Source: Nitrososphaerota archaeon (GTDB lineage: Archaea; Thermoproteota; Nitrososphaeria; Nitrososphaerales; Gagatemarchaeaceae). From it: 62,254 bases of DNA. The notes beneath the pieces were generated by a model. The model searched no databases and was not told where the DNA came from. It was given only the letters and a program-made list of their open reading frames with translations. The position numbers and the translations under genes are program-made. The stretch covers positions 1-62,254 of the forward strand of contig JAGWHB010000007.1 in assembly GCA_028867035.1 (NCBI GenBank). Direction: 5' to 3'. Positions within the stretch are counted from its first letter, which is position 1. Each line of letters begins with the position of its first letter. Shown here in pieces: positions 32,029 through 41,700 of this stretch.

Positions 32029-32871
32029 GTGCGTCCCAAATTCGGCCCATTGTCAAGCGCGAGAGGGCGTCGTGTCGCTCTGGTGGCGATAGTCGCCGCT
32101 GGTCTGATTGTTGCGAGCTCGTTCTTCGTCGCCCTGTCGTACGAGGGCGGTGGGTCGCCTGTGATCCGAGTGGGGACTGTCTGGTCCGACAGGGTCGACA
32201 CGCCGGAGACACGCCAGGTCTACCTCATGGAGCTGAACTTGTCCAACACGGCTTCGAAGTCCTGGGATTTCAACCCGGTGTTCTTGGTCCTCGGCAGCAA
32301 CGCTTCGCTGAATTACTCTCCCGACGGCGGCTACAACGGGACAAGGGTGCTGGGAGCCACGACGATCCCCCAGGGAGGCCGCCTGATCGGTTATGTCGCC
32401 TTCGATCTTCCTGTCAAAGAAATCCCCTCGCGGCTGAGTTATCATGACCAAACGGCAGGAATAAGCTTGGAAGCGGCGAGCGTCCCTGAGGTGTCCGCGG
32501 TGGCCTCCAAATTCAATTACAACGCGTACCTGACAGTCAACGGCACGGGCCCGATCGTCCAGGGCTCGGGCTGGGGGTTCGGCTCGGTCATAATGAACGG
32601 GTTCATCGAAAACGACACCAGGGTCTTCTTCACGGGCCAGGTGGTAAAGCTCGACCTATGGTTCGAATACCTCAAACGCCCGGTGGATCCCTCGTCCATA
32701 ACAATAGAATCGGTCAGCGTAGAGAACGGGTTTCAGGTGGTCGGGGTCGACACTGTTCTTCCGTTAAACATGACGGGGTGGGGGAGCCAGGCTGGGATTG
32801 TGTTCTTGCTGAAGGTCCCGCCCGGCCAGCATACTGGCAACATAGACGTGGCCGTGCGGATATCTGCCTAG
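32029..32871 (+). CDS. Membrane-anchored extracellular beta-sandwich protein, unknown
   Basis: About 280 residues from GTG 32029 (TTG 32008 would add seven). A basic N-terminus is followed by a hydrophobic segment (VALVAIVAAGLIVASSFFVA), acting as an anchor or uncleaved signal. The outside part has several NxS/T sites and alternating strands such as VYLMELNLSNTASKSWDFNP, like DUF4352/immunoglobulin-type domains that often sense or bind ligands. It lies divergent from rfcS and tail-to-tail with the ABC transporter genes (4-bp overlap with livF). Function unknown. Confidence 0.55.
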   Translation: MRPKFGPLSSARGRRVALVAIVAAGLIVASSFFVALSYEGGGSPVIRVGTVWSDRVDTPETRQVYLMELNLSNTASKSWDFNPVFLVLGSNASLNYSPDGGYNGTRVLGATTIPQGGRLIGYVAFDLPVKEIPSRLSYHDQTAGISLEAASVPEVSAVASKFNYNAYLTVNGTGPIVQGSGWGFGSVIMNGFIENDTRVFFTGQVVKLDLWFEYLKRPVDPSSITIESVSVENGFQVVGVDTVLPLNMTGWGSQAGIVFLLKVPPGQHTGNIDVAVRISA

Positions 32872-33587
32872 GCGCTTGCTACCTTGACGCCGAGGTAGAG
32901 CTTCGCCAGTTCCTGGTGCGAGAGGAGTTCCTTGGCCGATCCCTTGAATGCGTTCCTCCCCCCCACGAGCAGGTAGGCCTTGTCCCCCACCTCGAGGGCG
33001 CGCTTTGCGTTCTGCTCTACGAGCACGATGGTGAGGCCCCTCTCCTTGGCGAGGGTCTGGATCACCTTTAGGACCTGGGTGGCGTACTTCGGGGAAAGGT
33101 TGGCTGTCGGCTCGTCGAACATGATGACCTTGGGGTTCCTGAGCAGGGCCATGGTCATGGCTACCATCTGCCTCTCCCCCCCGCTCAGATTCACGACCTT
33201 CGAGGTGAGATAGGATCTGAGCTGCGGGAATATGTCGAGCGAAGCGTTGAGCCTCGACTGGAAGTCTGCCCTGGAGACGGTGTAGGCGGCCATCTTGAAG
33301 TTCTCCGTCACACTGAGCTGGGTGAACACGCTGTCGGTCTGCGGGAGGTAGGCGAGCCCCGACCGGGCGATGATGTAGGGGGGGTGGCCGCTGAGTGTCT
33401 TGCCGTCCATGGCGACAGAGCCTTTGTAGATGTTCGTCAGGCCTGCGATGCTCTTCAGGAGGGTGCTCTTCCCTGACCCGTTCGGGCCCACTATGATGGT
33501 GAGCTCTCCCGGAGAAGCCTCCAGCGAGACGTCGGTGAGTATCTGGAGCTTGCCGTATCCCGATGAGATGTTGTCGACCTTCAACAT
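32868..33587 (-). CDS. ABC transporter ATP-binding protein, LivF type
   Basis: The 239-residue ATPase of a branched-chain amino-acid-type importer. Walker A GPNGSGKSTLLKSI, signature LSGGERQMVAM, Walker B VIMFDEPTANL and the switch His region (IVLVEQNAKRAL) are intact. Length and the short C-terminus are LivF-like. It follows the LivG gene by 3 bp and belongs to the minus-strand half of a divergent five-gene transporter locus. Confidence 0.9.
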   Translation of the reverse strand: MLKVDNISSGYGKLQILTDVSLEASPGELTIIVGPNGSGKSTLLKSIAGLTNIYKGSVAMDGKTLSGHPPYIIARSGLAYLPQTDSVFTQLSVTENFKMAAYTVSRADFQSRLNASLDIFPQLRSYLTSKVVNLSGGERQMVAMTMALLRNPKVIMFDEPTANLSPKYATQVLKVIQTLAKERGLTIVLVEQNAKRALEVGDKAYLLVGGRNAFKGSAKELLSHQELAKLYLGVKVASA

Positions 33588-33590
33588 GCC

Positions 33591-34349
33591 CTAAGCACCG
33601 AGGTAAGCCTCTATGACCTTTGGGTCAGCCATTACGAGCTCAGGCTTGCCTGCGGCAACCACCTTGCCGAAGGCCATGGCCGTGACCGTGTCCACGTAGC
33701 TGAGGGCTATGTCGAGCCTGTGTTCGACTATCAAGAACGTGACGCCGAGCTCGTCTCGCAGCTTCAGAATCCTCCCGAATATCTCGTGCGCGAGGGTAGG
33801 GTTCACGCCGGAGATCGGCTCGTCCAGCAGGATTAGTCTCGAGCCGCTCATCAGCGCTCTTGCCAGCTCCAGCAGCTTCATCTGTCCTCCGCTCAGGGTT
33901 ATCGCCCGCGAGTTCCATACCTTGCTCAGGCCCAGCAGGGAGAGAAGTTTGGCAGCTCTTTCCGTCGCCTCGGTCTCTGCTTTTGCCCACCTCCTCTTCA
34001 TCAGAGATTTCAGGAACGACTCGCCTGGGTTCCCCTTCTCAGCGATCAGGATGTTTTCCAACACCGTGAGTTTCCAGAACAGGTTAGGGATCTGGAACGT
34101 CCTTCCTACCCCCTTGGCGTACATCTTGTAGGGCGGGAGCCCGGTGACGTCCTTGCCCTCGAAACGGACAGAACCGGAATCGGCCTTGTAGAATCCGCTG
34201 ATTACGTTGATCAGGGTAGTCTTGCCTGACCCGTTGGGCCCGATCAAAATGTTCACCTTCTTCTCTTCGACGTCGAAGGAGACGCCGTCGAGTGCCTTCA
34301 GTTTTCCGAATGACTTTTGGATTTCCCGAATCTCGAGAATTGGGGCCAT
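33591..34349 (-). CDS. ABC transporter ATP-binding protein, LivG type
   Basis: The 252-residue second ATPase of the importer. Walker A GPNGSGKTTLINVI, signature LSGGQMKLLELA, Walker B LILLDEPISGVNP and FLIVEHRLDIAL are present; the LivG-specific insert with VGRTFQIPNLFWKLTVLEN is clear. It lies between the substrate-binding protein gene and LivF, all on the minus strand. Confidence 0.9.
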   Translation of the reverse strand: MAPILEIREIQKSFGKLKALDGVSFDVEEKKVNILIGPNGSGKTTLINVISGFYKADSGSVRFEGKDVTGLPPYKMYAKGVGRTFQIPNLFWKLTVLENILIAEKGNPGESFLKSLMKRRWAKAETEATERAAKLLSLLGLSKVWNSRAITLSGGQMKLLELARALMSGSRLILLDEPISGVNPTLAHEIFGRILKLRDELGVTFLIVEHRLDIALSYVDTVTAMAFGKVVAAGKPELVMADPKVIEAYLGA

Positions 34350-34384
34350 TGATACTCACAAAAAGAGGATGGGGATCTCTTAGT

Positions 34385-35740
34385 TTACGGTGGGCTTACC
34401 CAGGTTACTGTATCTGAGTTGTAGTCGTAGGTCCCAGCCAATACCCAGTTGTAGGTGCTGCCGGAAGCAACAACCTTCCAAATCTGGTACGAACCGGGGA
34501 TCCTGTCGTTGCCGTCAAGTCCTTCCCAGCCCGTAAGGCCGTAGAAGCTGTTGGCGACAGAGACGAAGACGTTGTGAATCGCCGTGCCTGAGTTCTGACC
34601 CGCCGTCATTATCGCGAGGGCTGCAAGCCAGACGTCGTCGTAGCCTTCCATTGTGTAGAAGACTCCGCCTCCCGTGATGGCTGCGAGCGCCGAGGTGCCT
34701 GCGTACTTATGGTAGAATGCGAGTGTCTTGCTATTGTTGACGACGTTGAAGAGTGTGGATGGCAGTTCCACGTGCGACGTGTACTGTCCGACGGTTGAGT
34801 TGCTCAGAAGCGAGTTCTGGGCTTCGCCGTCGCTACCATACCACGGAACGTTGTTGTAGATGGCTGCGCTTTGAGTTGAAGCCTGGTGAAGCAGCGTGCC
34901 GAGCTCCTGGAAGGAGATGGCTACGATCGCTACATGACCAGCCGCAGCGCCCGTGTTCAGGGTGTTGAACTCGTTGGATATCTGGGTAATCAGCGAGGTG
35001 AAGTCGAGAGTGGATGTTGCGTACTTGTATGGCCCTCCGATGGCAGACGCGGACATACCGTCCTTCACGAGGAAGGACTTGGTCGCGTTCGCCAGACCGC
35101 CGCCGTAGGTGTCGTCCCTGTTGACAAGGATGACTGCCTTGGCTCCCTGGGTCAGGACTTCCCTAGCAATAGCCTGCCCCTGGGCCGCGTCGTTCGGAGC
35201 GGTCCTGAACAGGTAGTTGCTCGTTGTGTCCGTGACGTGCAGAGCCGGCGAGGTGGACGATGGGCTGATAACAACGATGTGGTTCGAGTTGGCGTAGCTC
35301 AGGAGGTTCTCGGCTGCGCCGCTGTTGAGCGGTCCGATGACGACCTGGATGCCCGCGGTGTACATTGACTGGAGGTCGTTGAGCGCCTTCGTCGCGTCGA
35401 GTGCGTAGTCCTGGTTGTTCAGTTTGAACGTCAGGTTGCACCCGGACGCCTGAGTGAAGGCGTTCACCTCGGTTATGGCGATGTTCTCGGCTGCGAGGTC
35501 GCCCTTGCCCTGAGCGGACAGTTCGCCGCTGAGGTCGTTAAGGGCGCCGATGGTCACCGTCTGGCCATTGCACAGGCCGCCTGCTTGCGCCGAGCTGATC
35601 ACTGTTGTTGTGGAATATACTGTAGATGCCCCACCAAGTCCCAAGGATGGAGCTGCGACATATAACGCACCTGCACCGATGAGAAGTCCCACGATAAGAG
35701 ATCCGATTAGTGCTGAAGTAGATGCCCCTCTCTTTTTCAA
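34385..35740 (-). CDS. Substrate-binding protein of a branched-chain amino-acid-type ABC transporter
   Basis: A 451-residue periplasmic-binding-protein type I fold. The N-terminal membrane helix (SALIGSLIVGLLIGAGALYV) anchors it outside the cell, and a Ser/Thr-rich linker follows. The domain starts at TVTIGALNDLSGELSAQGKG and includes VVIGPLNSGAAENLLSYANS, then ISPSSTSPALHVTDTTSNYL and RTAPNDAAQGQAIAREVLT, the usual ligand-binding order. Ligand could be branched-chain amino acids, urea or amides; the sequence does not decide. It starts at TTG 35740, divergent from the permeases. Confidence 0.88.
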   Translation of the reverse strand: MKKRGASTSALIGSLIVGLLIGAGALYVAAPSLGLGGASTVYSTTTVISSAQAGGLCNGQTVTIGALNDLSGELSAQGKGDLAAENIAITEVNAFTQASGCNLTFKLNNQDYALDATKALNDLQSMYTAGIQVVIGPLNSGAAENLLSYANSNHIVVISPSSTSPALHVTDTTSNYLFRTAPNDAAQGQAIAREVLTQGAKAVILVNRDDTYGGGLANATKSFLVKDGMSASAIGGPYKYATSTLDFTSLITQISNEFNTLNTGAAAGHVAIVAISFQELGTLLHQASTQSAAIYNNVPWYGSDGEAQNSLLSNSTVGQYTSHVELPSTLFNVVNNSKTLAFYHKYAGTSALAAITGGGVFYTMEGYDDVWLAALAIMTAGQNSGTAIHNVFVSVANSFYGLTGWEGLDGNDRIPGSYQIWKVVASGSTYNWVLAGTYDYNSDTVTWVSPP

Positions 35741-35772
35741 CGGAGTTCCGACGGCAGTCGGGAAAGTATTTT

Positions 35773-35789
35773 AAGGCTTTTGAAGCCTT
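35773..35789. promoter_or_regulatory. Palindrome AAGGCTT-TTG-AAGCCTT in the divergent transporter promoter
   Basis: Seven-base perfect arms with a 3-bp spacer, overlapping the AT-rich GTATTTTAAGG element. It is centred between the substrate-binding protein gene and the LivH permease gene and could be an operator controlling both directions. Confidence 0.45.
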
Positions 35790-35808
35790 GGCGCGAAGAT
35801 AAGCCCGT

Positions 35809-36981
35809 TTGGTTCCGGCTTTCCTGATTTACGGGGTGTTGTACGGAACCCTGTTTGCCTTGATGGCGATGGGCCTTACTCTCACATACATGACCACAAA
35901 GGTCCCCAACTTCGCCTATGGGTCCTTCGTGACCATCGGACTCTACACAGCCTATCACTTCAGCACGGTATACAGAATCAACCCCTACTACTCGAGCATA
36001 GTCGCATTCGTTGTCGCGGGACTCATATCGGTGCTGATGTACATAGGTATACTCCGGCCGCTGGCGAGGCGGGGGACTCCTCTCGTGGCGTTGATGATCG
36101 CGACGTTCGCCGTCGATATCGGGTTCATCGGGATCATAGGCATCTACACCGATTATATGCAGGCGCTCTATCCCTATTCGTACCCCAAGCAGCTCCCCGA
36201 TGCCCTCCCGGGGGACTTCTCGGTTTTCGGCATCCAGGGGCTCTTCTTTGTCGCACCGATCGTCCTGGCTGCGATAACCCTGTCGATCTACCTCCTGTTC
36301 ACCAGGACGAAGTTTGGGATCGCCATGAGGGCGTCTGTGGAGAACTCGTCGTTGGCCAGGATACTGGGGATAAACGTCGAGCGGGTGAACGTGGTATCCT
36401 GGATGCTGGCAGGGGGTTTCGCGGGGGTCGCCGGGGCGCTCTACACCCTGTGGCTCCCTGGCGGCACGAATACGGGGTCTGACCTGATCGTGGACATATT
36501 CGCTGCGAGCGTCCTCGGAGGGCTGACGAGCATATTCGGGGCGGTACTCGGCGGGCTAGTGATAGGGGCGAGCTCCGACTTTGTAACCACGGGGCTTGGG
36601 CAGGGGCTGGGCTACTACGGCGCCGCGGCCATCGGACTTCTGTCGGTCATGCTTGCGGTCCTGCTGTTCCGTTGGAAGGCCGGCGTCGCCAAGGCAAGAG
36701 CGGGAGCCACTTGGAAGGGCCCTCTGGACCGGAGGTTGATACTTTCAGGGCAGGGGGTCCTGAGCTTCATCCTGCTCGTCATCGGAGTGTACATGTTCGT
36801 TGAGATTGCGACCGGGTTCTCGACCGACATATTCGTGTCGGGACTTGTCAACGGCTACGGACCGGACGTCCAGCCGTACCAGCCCGCAATCCCCCTGCTG
36901 ATAATGGTGTTCACCCTTCTGGTCATCCCGCAGGGCATAGTCACGCTCAAGTGGCGCAGGCCGAAGAAGGCGAAGCAGTAG
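35809..36981 (+). CDS. ABC transporter permease, LivH type
   Basis: A 390-residue permease with about nine membrane helices. The core LivH features are present, including LTLTYMTTKVPNFAYGSFVT near the N-terminus and the ATPase-contact loop with GIAMRASVENSSLARILGIN. The C-terminal 110 residues add further hydrophobic segments beyond the usual 290-residue LivH. It starts at TTG 35809. The LivM permease gene follows 1 bp later, so the two are co-translated. Confidence 0.87.
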   Translation: MVPAFLIYGVLYGTLFALMAMGLTLTYMTTKVPNFAYGSFVTIGLYTAYHFSTVYRINPYYSSIVAFVVAGLISVLMYIGILRPLARRGTPLVALMIATFAVDIGFIGIIGIYTDYMQALYPYSYPKQLPDALPGDFSVFGIQGLFFVAPIVLAAITLSIYLLFTRTKFGIAMRASVENSSLARILGINVERVNVVSWMLAGGFAGVAGALYTLWLPGGTNTGSDLIVDIFAASVLGGLTSIFGAVLGGLVIGASSDFVTTGLGQGLGYYGAAAIGLLSVMLAVLLFRWKAGVAKARAGATWKGPLDRRLILSGQGVLSFILLVIGVYMFVEIATGFSTDIFVSGLVNGYGPDVQPYQPAIPLLIMVFTLLVIPQGIVTLKWRRPKKAKQ

Positions 36982-36982
36982 A

Positions 36983-38158
36983 ATGGGGCTTCCTGTCATC
37001 AACCTATTCGGGAACTTCAACATAGTGTCGTTCTCCATCGATTTCGTAGCTTTCTATGCCCTCTATCTCGCGATCAGCCTTTCGCTCAACCTGGAGTTCG
37101 GTTTCGCGGGGGTCCCCAACTTCGGCAAGGTGCTGTTCATAGCCGGGGGGGCCGCAGTCGCTGGCTCGCTTTCCGGGAGGCTGGCGGCCTACGTGCTCAA
37201 CGTCCCCACCCATGGGGATTTCATCACCTTTAACCCGACGATAATCATCGCAGTCGACTCGATCCTTCCTTCGGTCCCCGTGTTTGTAGTCCTGATGTTC
37301 GTCTTTGCATTGCTGATAGGGGGCGCCATAGGCGCCTTGTTCGGGTACCTTGCGTCTTTTCCAGCCATAAGGCTGCGCGAAGACTACCTCGGCATGCTCC
37401 TGCTCGGCGTGGCGCAGTTCTGGCAGATAATCCTGCTGACGTACACGCCTTTGACCGGGGGGGACCAGAACATCGCGGTTCCGAATCCATACATCTATTT
37501 CACCAACCTCGGGACCGGGTACGCCACCCTGGCTGAGATGGTCGTTGTCAGCGTCTTCGCTGTGGCCGTTTTCATCTATGCTGAGAGGGTAGCCAGGTCC
37601 CCCCTAGGGAGGACGCTGAAGGCCGTAAGGGAGAGCGAAGATGCGGCCAGGGCGCTTGGCAAGGACGACGCGGCGTTCAGGAGGAACATCCTGATCGTGG
37701 CCTCGGCCATCGCAGGGGTGGCGGGGGCGATATATGCCTTCCAGGTGTCATCGGTGACCTACGACACGTGGACGAGGTTCGTTTGGACGTTCTGGCCCTT
37801 CCTGATAGTCATCATAGGGGGAGCGGGAAACAACGTCGGGGTGGCGGTGGGTGCCTTCTTCTTCGCCCTTGTGTACAAGGGTTTGCTCCAGGTGCAGCCG
37901 TACCTCCAGCCGTACCTCCCGTTCGACCCGAACTGGCTGACGTATCTGCTCTTCGCGAGCCTCCTTATCGGGATATTGATGCTGAGGCCCGAAGGGCTCG
38001 TCAAAGAGAAGTCCGCGCCCACGCTCCCGCGGAGGAAGCTGATGTCGATCCTAGGACAGGCAGCCCCTGAATCTGCGCCGTCAGACGAAAGGCCGAGGGC
38101 CAGAAAGGGGATCGCATGGCTCAGAAGTCTGTTCGACAGAAGACGGCAGCAGACCTGA
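36983..38158 (+). CDS. ABC transporter permease, LivM type
   Basis: A 391-residue permease with about ten membrane helices. ISLSLNLEFGFAGVPNFGKV, then FPAIRLREDYLGMLLLGVAQ and the contact loop GRTLKAVRESEDAARALGKD are typical LivM signatures. The C-terminal tail of about 50 residues is Arg/Pro-rich and cytoplasmic. It pairs with LivH as a heterodimeric channel, with both ATPases and the binding protein encoded divergently. Confidence 0.88.
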   Translation: MGLPVINLFGNFNIVSFSIDFVAFYALYLAISLSLNLEFGFAGVPNFGKVLFIAGGAAVAGSLSGRLAAYVLNVPTHGDFITFNPTIIIAVDSILPSVPVFVVLMFVFALLIGGAIGALFGYLASFPAIRLREDYLGMLLLGVAQFWQIILLTYTPLTGGDQNIAVPNPYIYFTNLGTGYATLAEMVVVSVFAVAVFIYAERVARSPLGRTLKAVRESEDAARALGKDDAAFRRNILIVASAIAGVAGAIYAFQVSSVTYDTWTRFVWTFWPFLIVIIGGAGNNVGVAVGAFFFALVYKGLLQVQPYLQPYLPFDPNWLTYLLFASLLIGILMLRPEGLVKEKSAPTLPRRKLMSILGQAAPESAPSDERPRARKGIAWLRSLFDRRRQQT

Positions 38159-38188
38159 GACCGAATCTGGGGCCATTACATCTCCGAA

Positions 38189-38198
38189 CGTTTATTAT
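38189..38198 (+). promoter_or_regulatory. TATA box of the gins/mcm operon (CGTTTATTAT)
   Basis: AT-rich element 25 bp before TTG 38224; it lies after the LivM stop and supports a new transcript starting here. Confidence 0.5.
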
Positions 38199-38223
38199 CG
38201 AGACAGGCCCGTCGCGGTCCGCT

Positions 38224-38787
38224 TTGTCCGAGGAGCAAATCGCCCTAAGGCAGATGCTCGAACGTCGGGAACGGGAGTATCTCCTTGGGAAAGCAAGAGC
38301 AAGGATGAGGTCGTCCGTTGAGAATCTGGACGTCGGGGACTTCCACGCCGACAAGCTGAGCGAGGGGGAGACAGTCGAACTGCCCAGATGGGTGGTGGAC
38401 GAGCTCGTCTCGCAGGGGATGGCGGAATCGGCGGAGTCGCCGTTCGAGAACGAGGTGTTCAGCTCGTTGAGCAAGGAGAAGATGATGGGGCCGCTTCAGC
38501 TCTCAGGGCTCCCGCCTGACTTCTATGTGAGGATGCGGCGGAGGCTGGGCGGGCTGAGCGTGGGGGTGGCGGAGGGGAAGGTGAGGCGAGAAGACTACGA
38601 GAGGCTGAGGGCTGTCTGCTACGACCTCGTCGGGATCAGGCTGAGCAAGCTGCTCTCCTTGTCGAGTTCGTCCGCGCCTGCCTCGACCCTGGCGGAAAGG
38701 TTGACCCCGGAGGAGAACTCTTTCTTCTCCATGACTCAGTCCCTGTCGAAGGAGTGGAAGGCAGGGCTCCTGGGGGGTGCGAAGTAG
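38224..38787 (+). CDS. GINS complex subunit, Gins23-like
   Basis: 187 residues from TTG 38224; an upstream ATG at 38116 would overlap LivM and precede the TATA-like box. The segment FHADKLSEGETVELPRWVVD looks like the small GINS beta domain placed N-terminally, as in Gins23 (Psf2/Psf3 type), and the helical A domain follows (GPLQLSGLPPDFYVRMRRRL onward). GINS with MCM and Cdc45/RecJ forms the replicative helicase. The mcm gene starts at the next base after the stop; gins23-mcm adjacency is common in archaea. Confidence 0.75.
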   Translation: MSEEQIALRQMLERREREYLLGKARARMRSSVENLDVGDFHADKLSEGETVELPRWVVDELVSQGMAESAESPFENEVFSSLSKEKMMGPLQLSGLPPDFYVRMRRRLGGLSVGVAEGKVRREDYERLRAVCYDLVGIRLSKLLSLSSSSAPASTLAERLTPEENSFFSMTQSLSKEWKAGLLGGAK

Positions 38788-41700
38788 TTGGCGACGCTCG
38801 CCAGCGGCAAGCTTTCGGAGATGTTCGAGGATTTCCTGAAGTCCGTGACCGACAGGAGCGGGAACCCAGTCTACAGGGCGAAGATTTCGCAGCTGATCTC
38901 GAGCGAAGGGAAGTCGCTGGTCGTCGACTTCGGTGACCTGCTCAGGTACAACAACGACCTAGCGAACAGGGTGCTACTGGAGCCCGACTCTTCCCTGGCT
39001 TCGTTCAAGATCGCAGCCTTCGAGACGATGAGGAGCGAGAACGCGCTCTACGCGGACAGGGTGAAGCGGGAACTCGCCGTGAGGCTCAGGGCCTTCCCGG
39101 ACCTGGTCCCCCTGAGGAAGGTGGACACGTCGCACATCGACCACATGATAGCAGTTTCGGGGATGGTGGTGAGGACGTCGGAGCTGAGGCCCATGATGAC
39201 AGAAGCGGCGTGGGTCTGCCCGAGCGGCCACCTGACCTACCAGGAGCAGGACGACCTGGCCCTGAAGAGGCCCGCCAAGTGCGAGCTCTGCGGGGAGATC
39301 AGGAACTTCGAGCTTGACAGGCGGCACAGCAGGTTCATCGACTTCCAGATATTCAGGGTCCAGGAGCTTCCTGAGGAGCTCCCGCCTGGGCAGCTCCCTC
39401 AGTTCTTCGACGTGAACGTGGAGGGGGACATAGTGAACACGGCGAGGCCGGGGGACAGGGTGGTGCTCACAGGCATCGTACGGGCGGTCCCCGACTATGC
39501 CCTGGGGCAGGTGAGGACGAGGCTGTTCAGGTCCCAGATAGACTGCAACCACGTGGAGGTGAAGGGGAAGGAGCCGGAGGCGGTGCAGGTCACCAAGGAA
39601 GACGAGGAACTGATCAAGAAGATCGCCGCGTCTCCGGAGGCCTATGACAGGCTGGTGAACTCGATAGCGCCTGTGATAATAGGACACCTGGCTGAGAAGG
39701 AGGCCATCCTCCTGCTGCTCGCGGGGGGGAGCGCGACGGTCCTTCCCGACGGGACGAAGCTGAGGGGGGACATCAACGTGCTGTTCGTGGGGGACCCCGG
39801 GACGGGGAAGTCGGAGATGTTGAGGTTCTCTTCGCAGGTCGCGCCGCGTGGGCTATACGCGTCTGGGCGGGGGACTACCGCTGCTGGGCTGTCCGCGGCC
39901 GTCATCAGGGAAAAGAACGTGCTGATGCTGGAAGCGGGGGTCGTGGTCCTCGCGGATCAAGGCCTGGCTGCAATAGACGAGTTTGAGAAGATGAAGCCTG
40001 AGGACAGGACCGCGCTGCACGAGATGATGGAACAGCATTCGTATCATCCCCTTACCGAAATCATGTTTTGTAACGGGGAGAAGAAGAGAATAGGAGAGGT
40101 TGTCGAGGCAGCTTTCGCTTCTAATCGAGAATCAGTCGTCCGTGGCATAGACTGCGAAATACTGCCAATGGGGCGAACTTTGAAGTTGCACTCAGTTGGC
40201 CCAGATTACAAGATTATCGACGCAGTAGTAGATAGGGTAAGCAGGCACAGAGCGCCGGACCATTTCATTAAAATCAGCTACTCGAACGGGAGATCGATGT
40301 TAGTTACCCCGGAGCATCCAGTTTTTGTCTATGGGCGGGACACGATTTCGGCGGTTCCTGCTTCTGATGTCACAGAAGGGGATTTTGCGCCTGCGCCAAT
40401 CATCGTCCCCACTTCCGATCAGAAAATTTCGCTAAGTGAAGTATCGTTGGCAGCGAATGCGAAGAGGATTCTGCAACAGCACCAGCTTACCCCGGCCTTG
40501 GGAAGAGTCCTCGGCTACCTTATCACGGAGGGGAATTTCTATCTAGGAAGGACCACTGAAATTAATTTCGCAAACTACAATCAGTGGATTCTGGACGACA
40601 TGAACGCACATGCGGAACCACTCTTCGGCTTCAAACCAATCCCGCGAATGGTTGATGGTCAGCAAACGGTCTCCAGATACGTCTCCAAAGCGCTCTACGA
40701 CTATTTCGTCCAGAACTTCCCCGAGATGGTCAAACTTGCGAAGGAAAAGAGGGTGCCCAAGGTTGTATTCGCCGCGGATGCAGAGACCATAAGGCAGTTC
40801 CTAGTAGCAGCGTTCTTAGGCGACGGCGGGGTCGAGACTGACGCGGTTTGCTACAGAACTTCCTCGCGGGGACTTGCGGACGACTACCAGGACCTCCTCC
40901 TCCGACTGGGGATATCTTCCAGAATTGTGACTGACAGGTCGAACTGGTCTTACAAAGTCTATGTGATGGGCGACTCTATGCCGAAGTTCTTCGAACTCAT
41001 CGTCGATGAACACGACCCCCGGCGGGAAAAGGTACGCCGGCTGATGGAAAGGGGCCTGTCGAAAGCGAGACATCATGATGTCTTCCCGACTGATGCAATC
41101 AGGATTCTGATAAGGTTGCGCTCGGAGCTGGGGATGCAGTACAACGGGAAATATTGGCGCAATCTTCAAGAAAGCTCAGGGATTACAAGAGATTCGTTTG
41201 ACAGAGAACTAGGGCTGCTTGGGAAGCGCGCACTCGAGCTGGAGGAGATAGTTGGAAACGACTCGCTGTCCACAGGCGAGATGAGAAGGGGATGTGGTTG
41301 GTCTCAAGCCGAACTCGCCTCGATGGCTGGGATTCCAAGAGGAAATGTGGATTACTTGGAGAGAGGCGGATACAAGGAAGGAAAGAAAAGATTCGAGGCA
41401 TCGATTAGAGCGGCTGCGGCTGAGCACCTTCGTGGATCTAGGGCCGAAATTGTGAAGCTAGGCGAACTGCGTAAGCTCAGATTCCTCAGAGTGAGGAAGG
41501 TGGAGCGTCTGGAGAACCAGGGAGAATGGAAGAGTGACTGGGTCTACGACCTTACCGTCGAACCAACCCACAACTTCATCGCACAAGGGCTGATACTTCA
41601 CAACACTGTGACGATAGCAAAGGGGGGCATCTATGCGACGTTGAACGCGAGGACTGCCATACTGGCGGCGTGCAACCCCGTGCTCGGAAGATACAACCCG

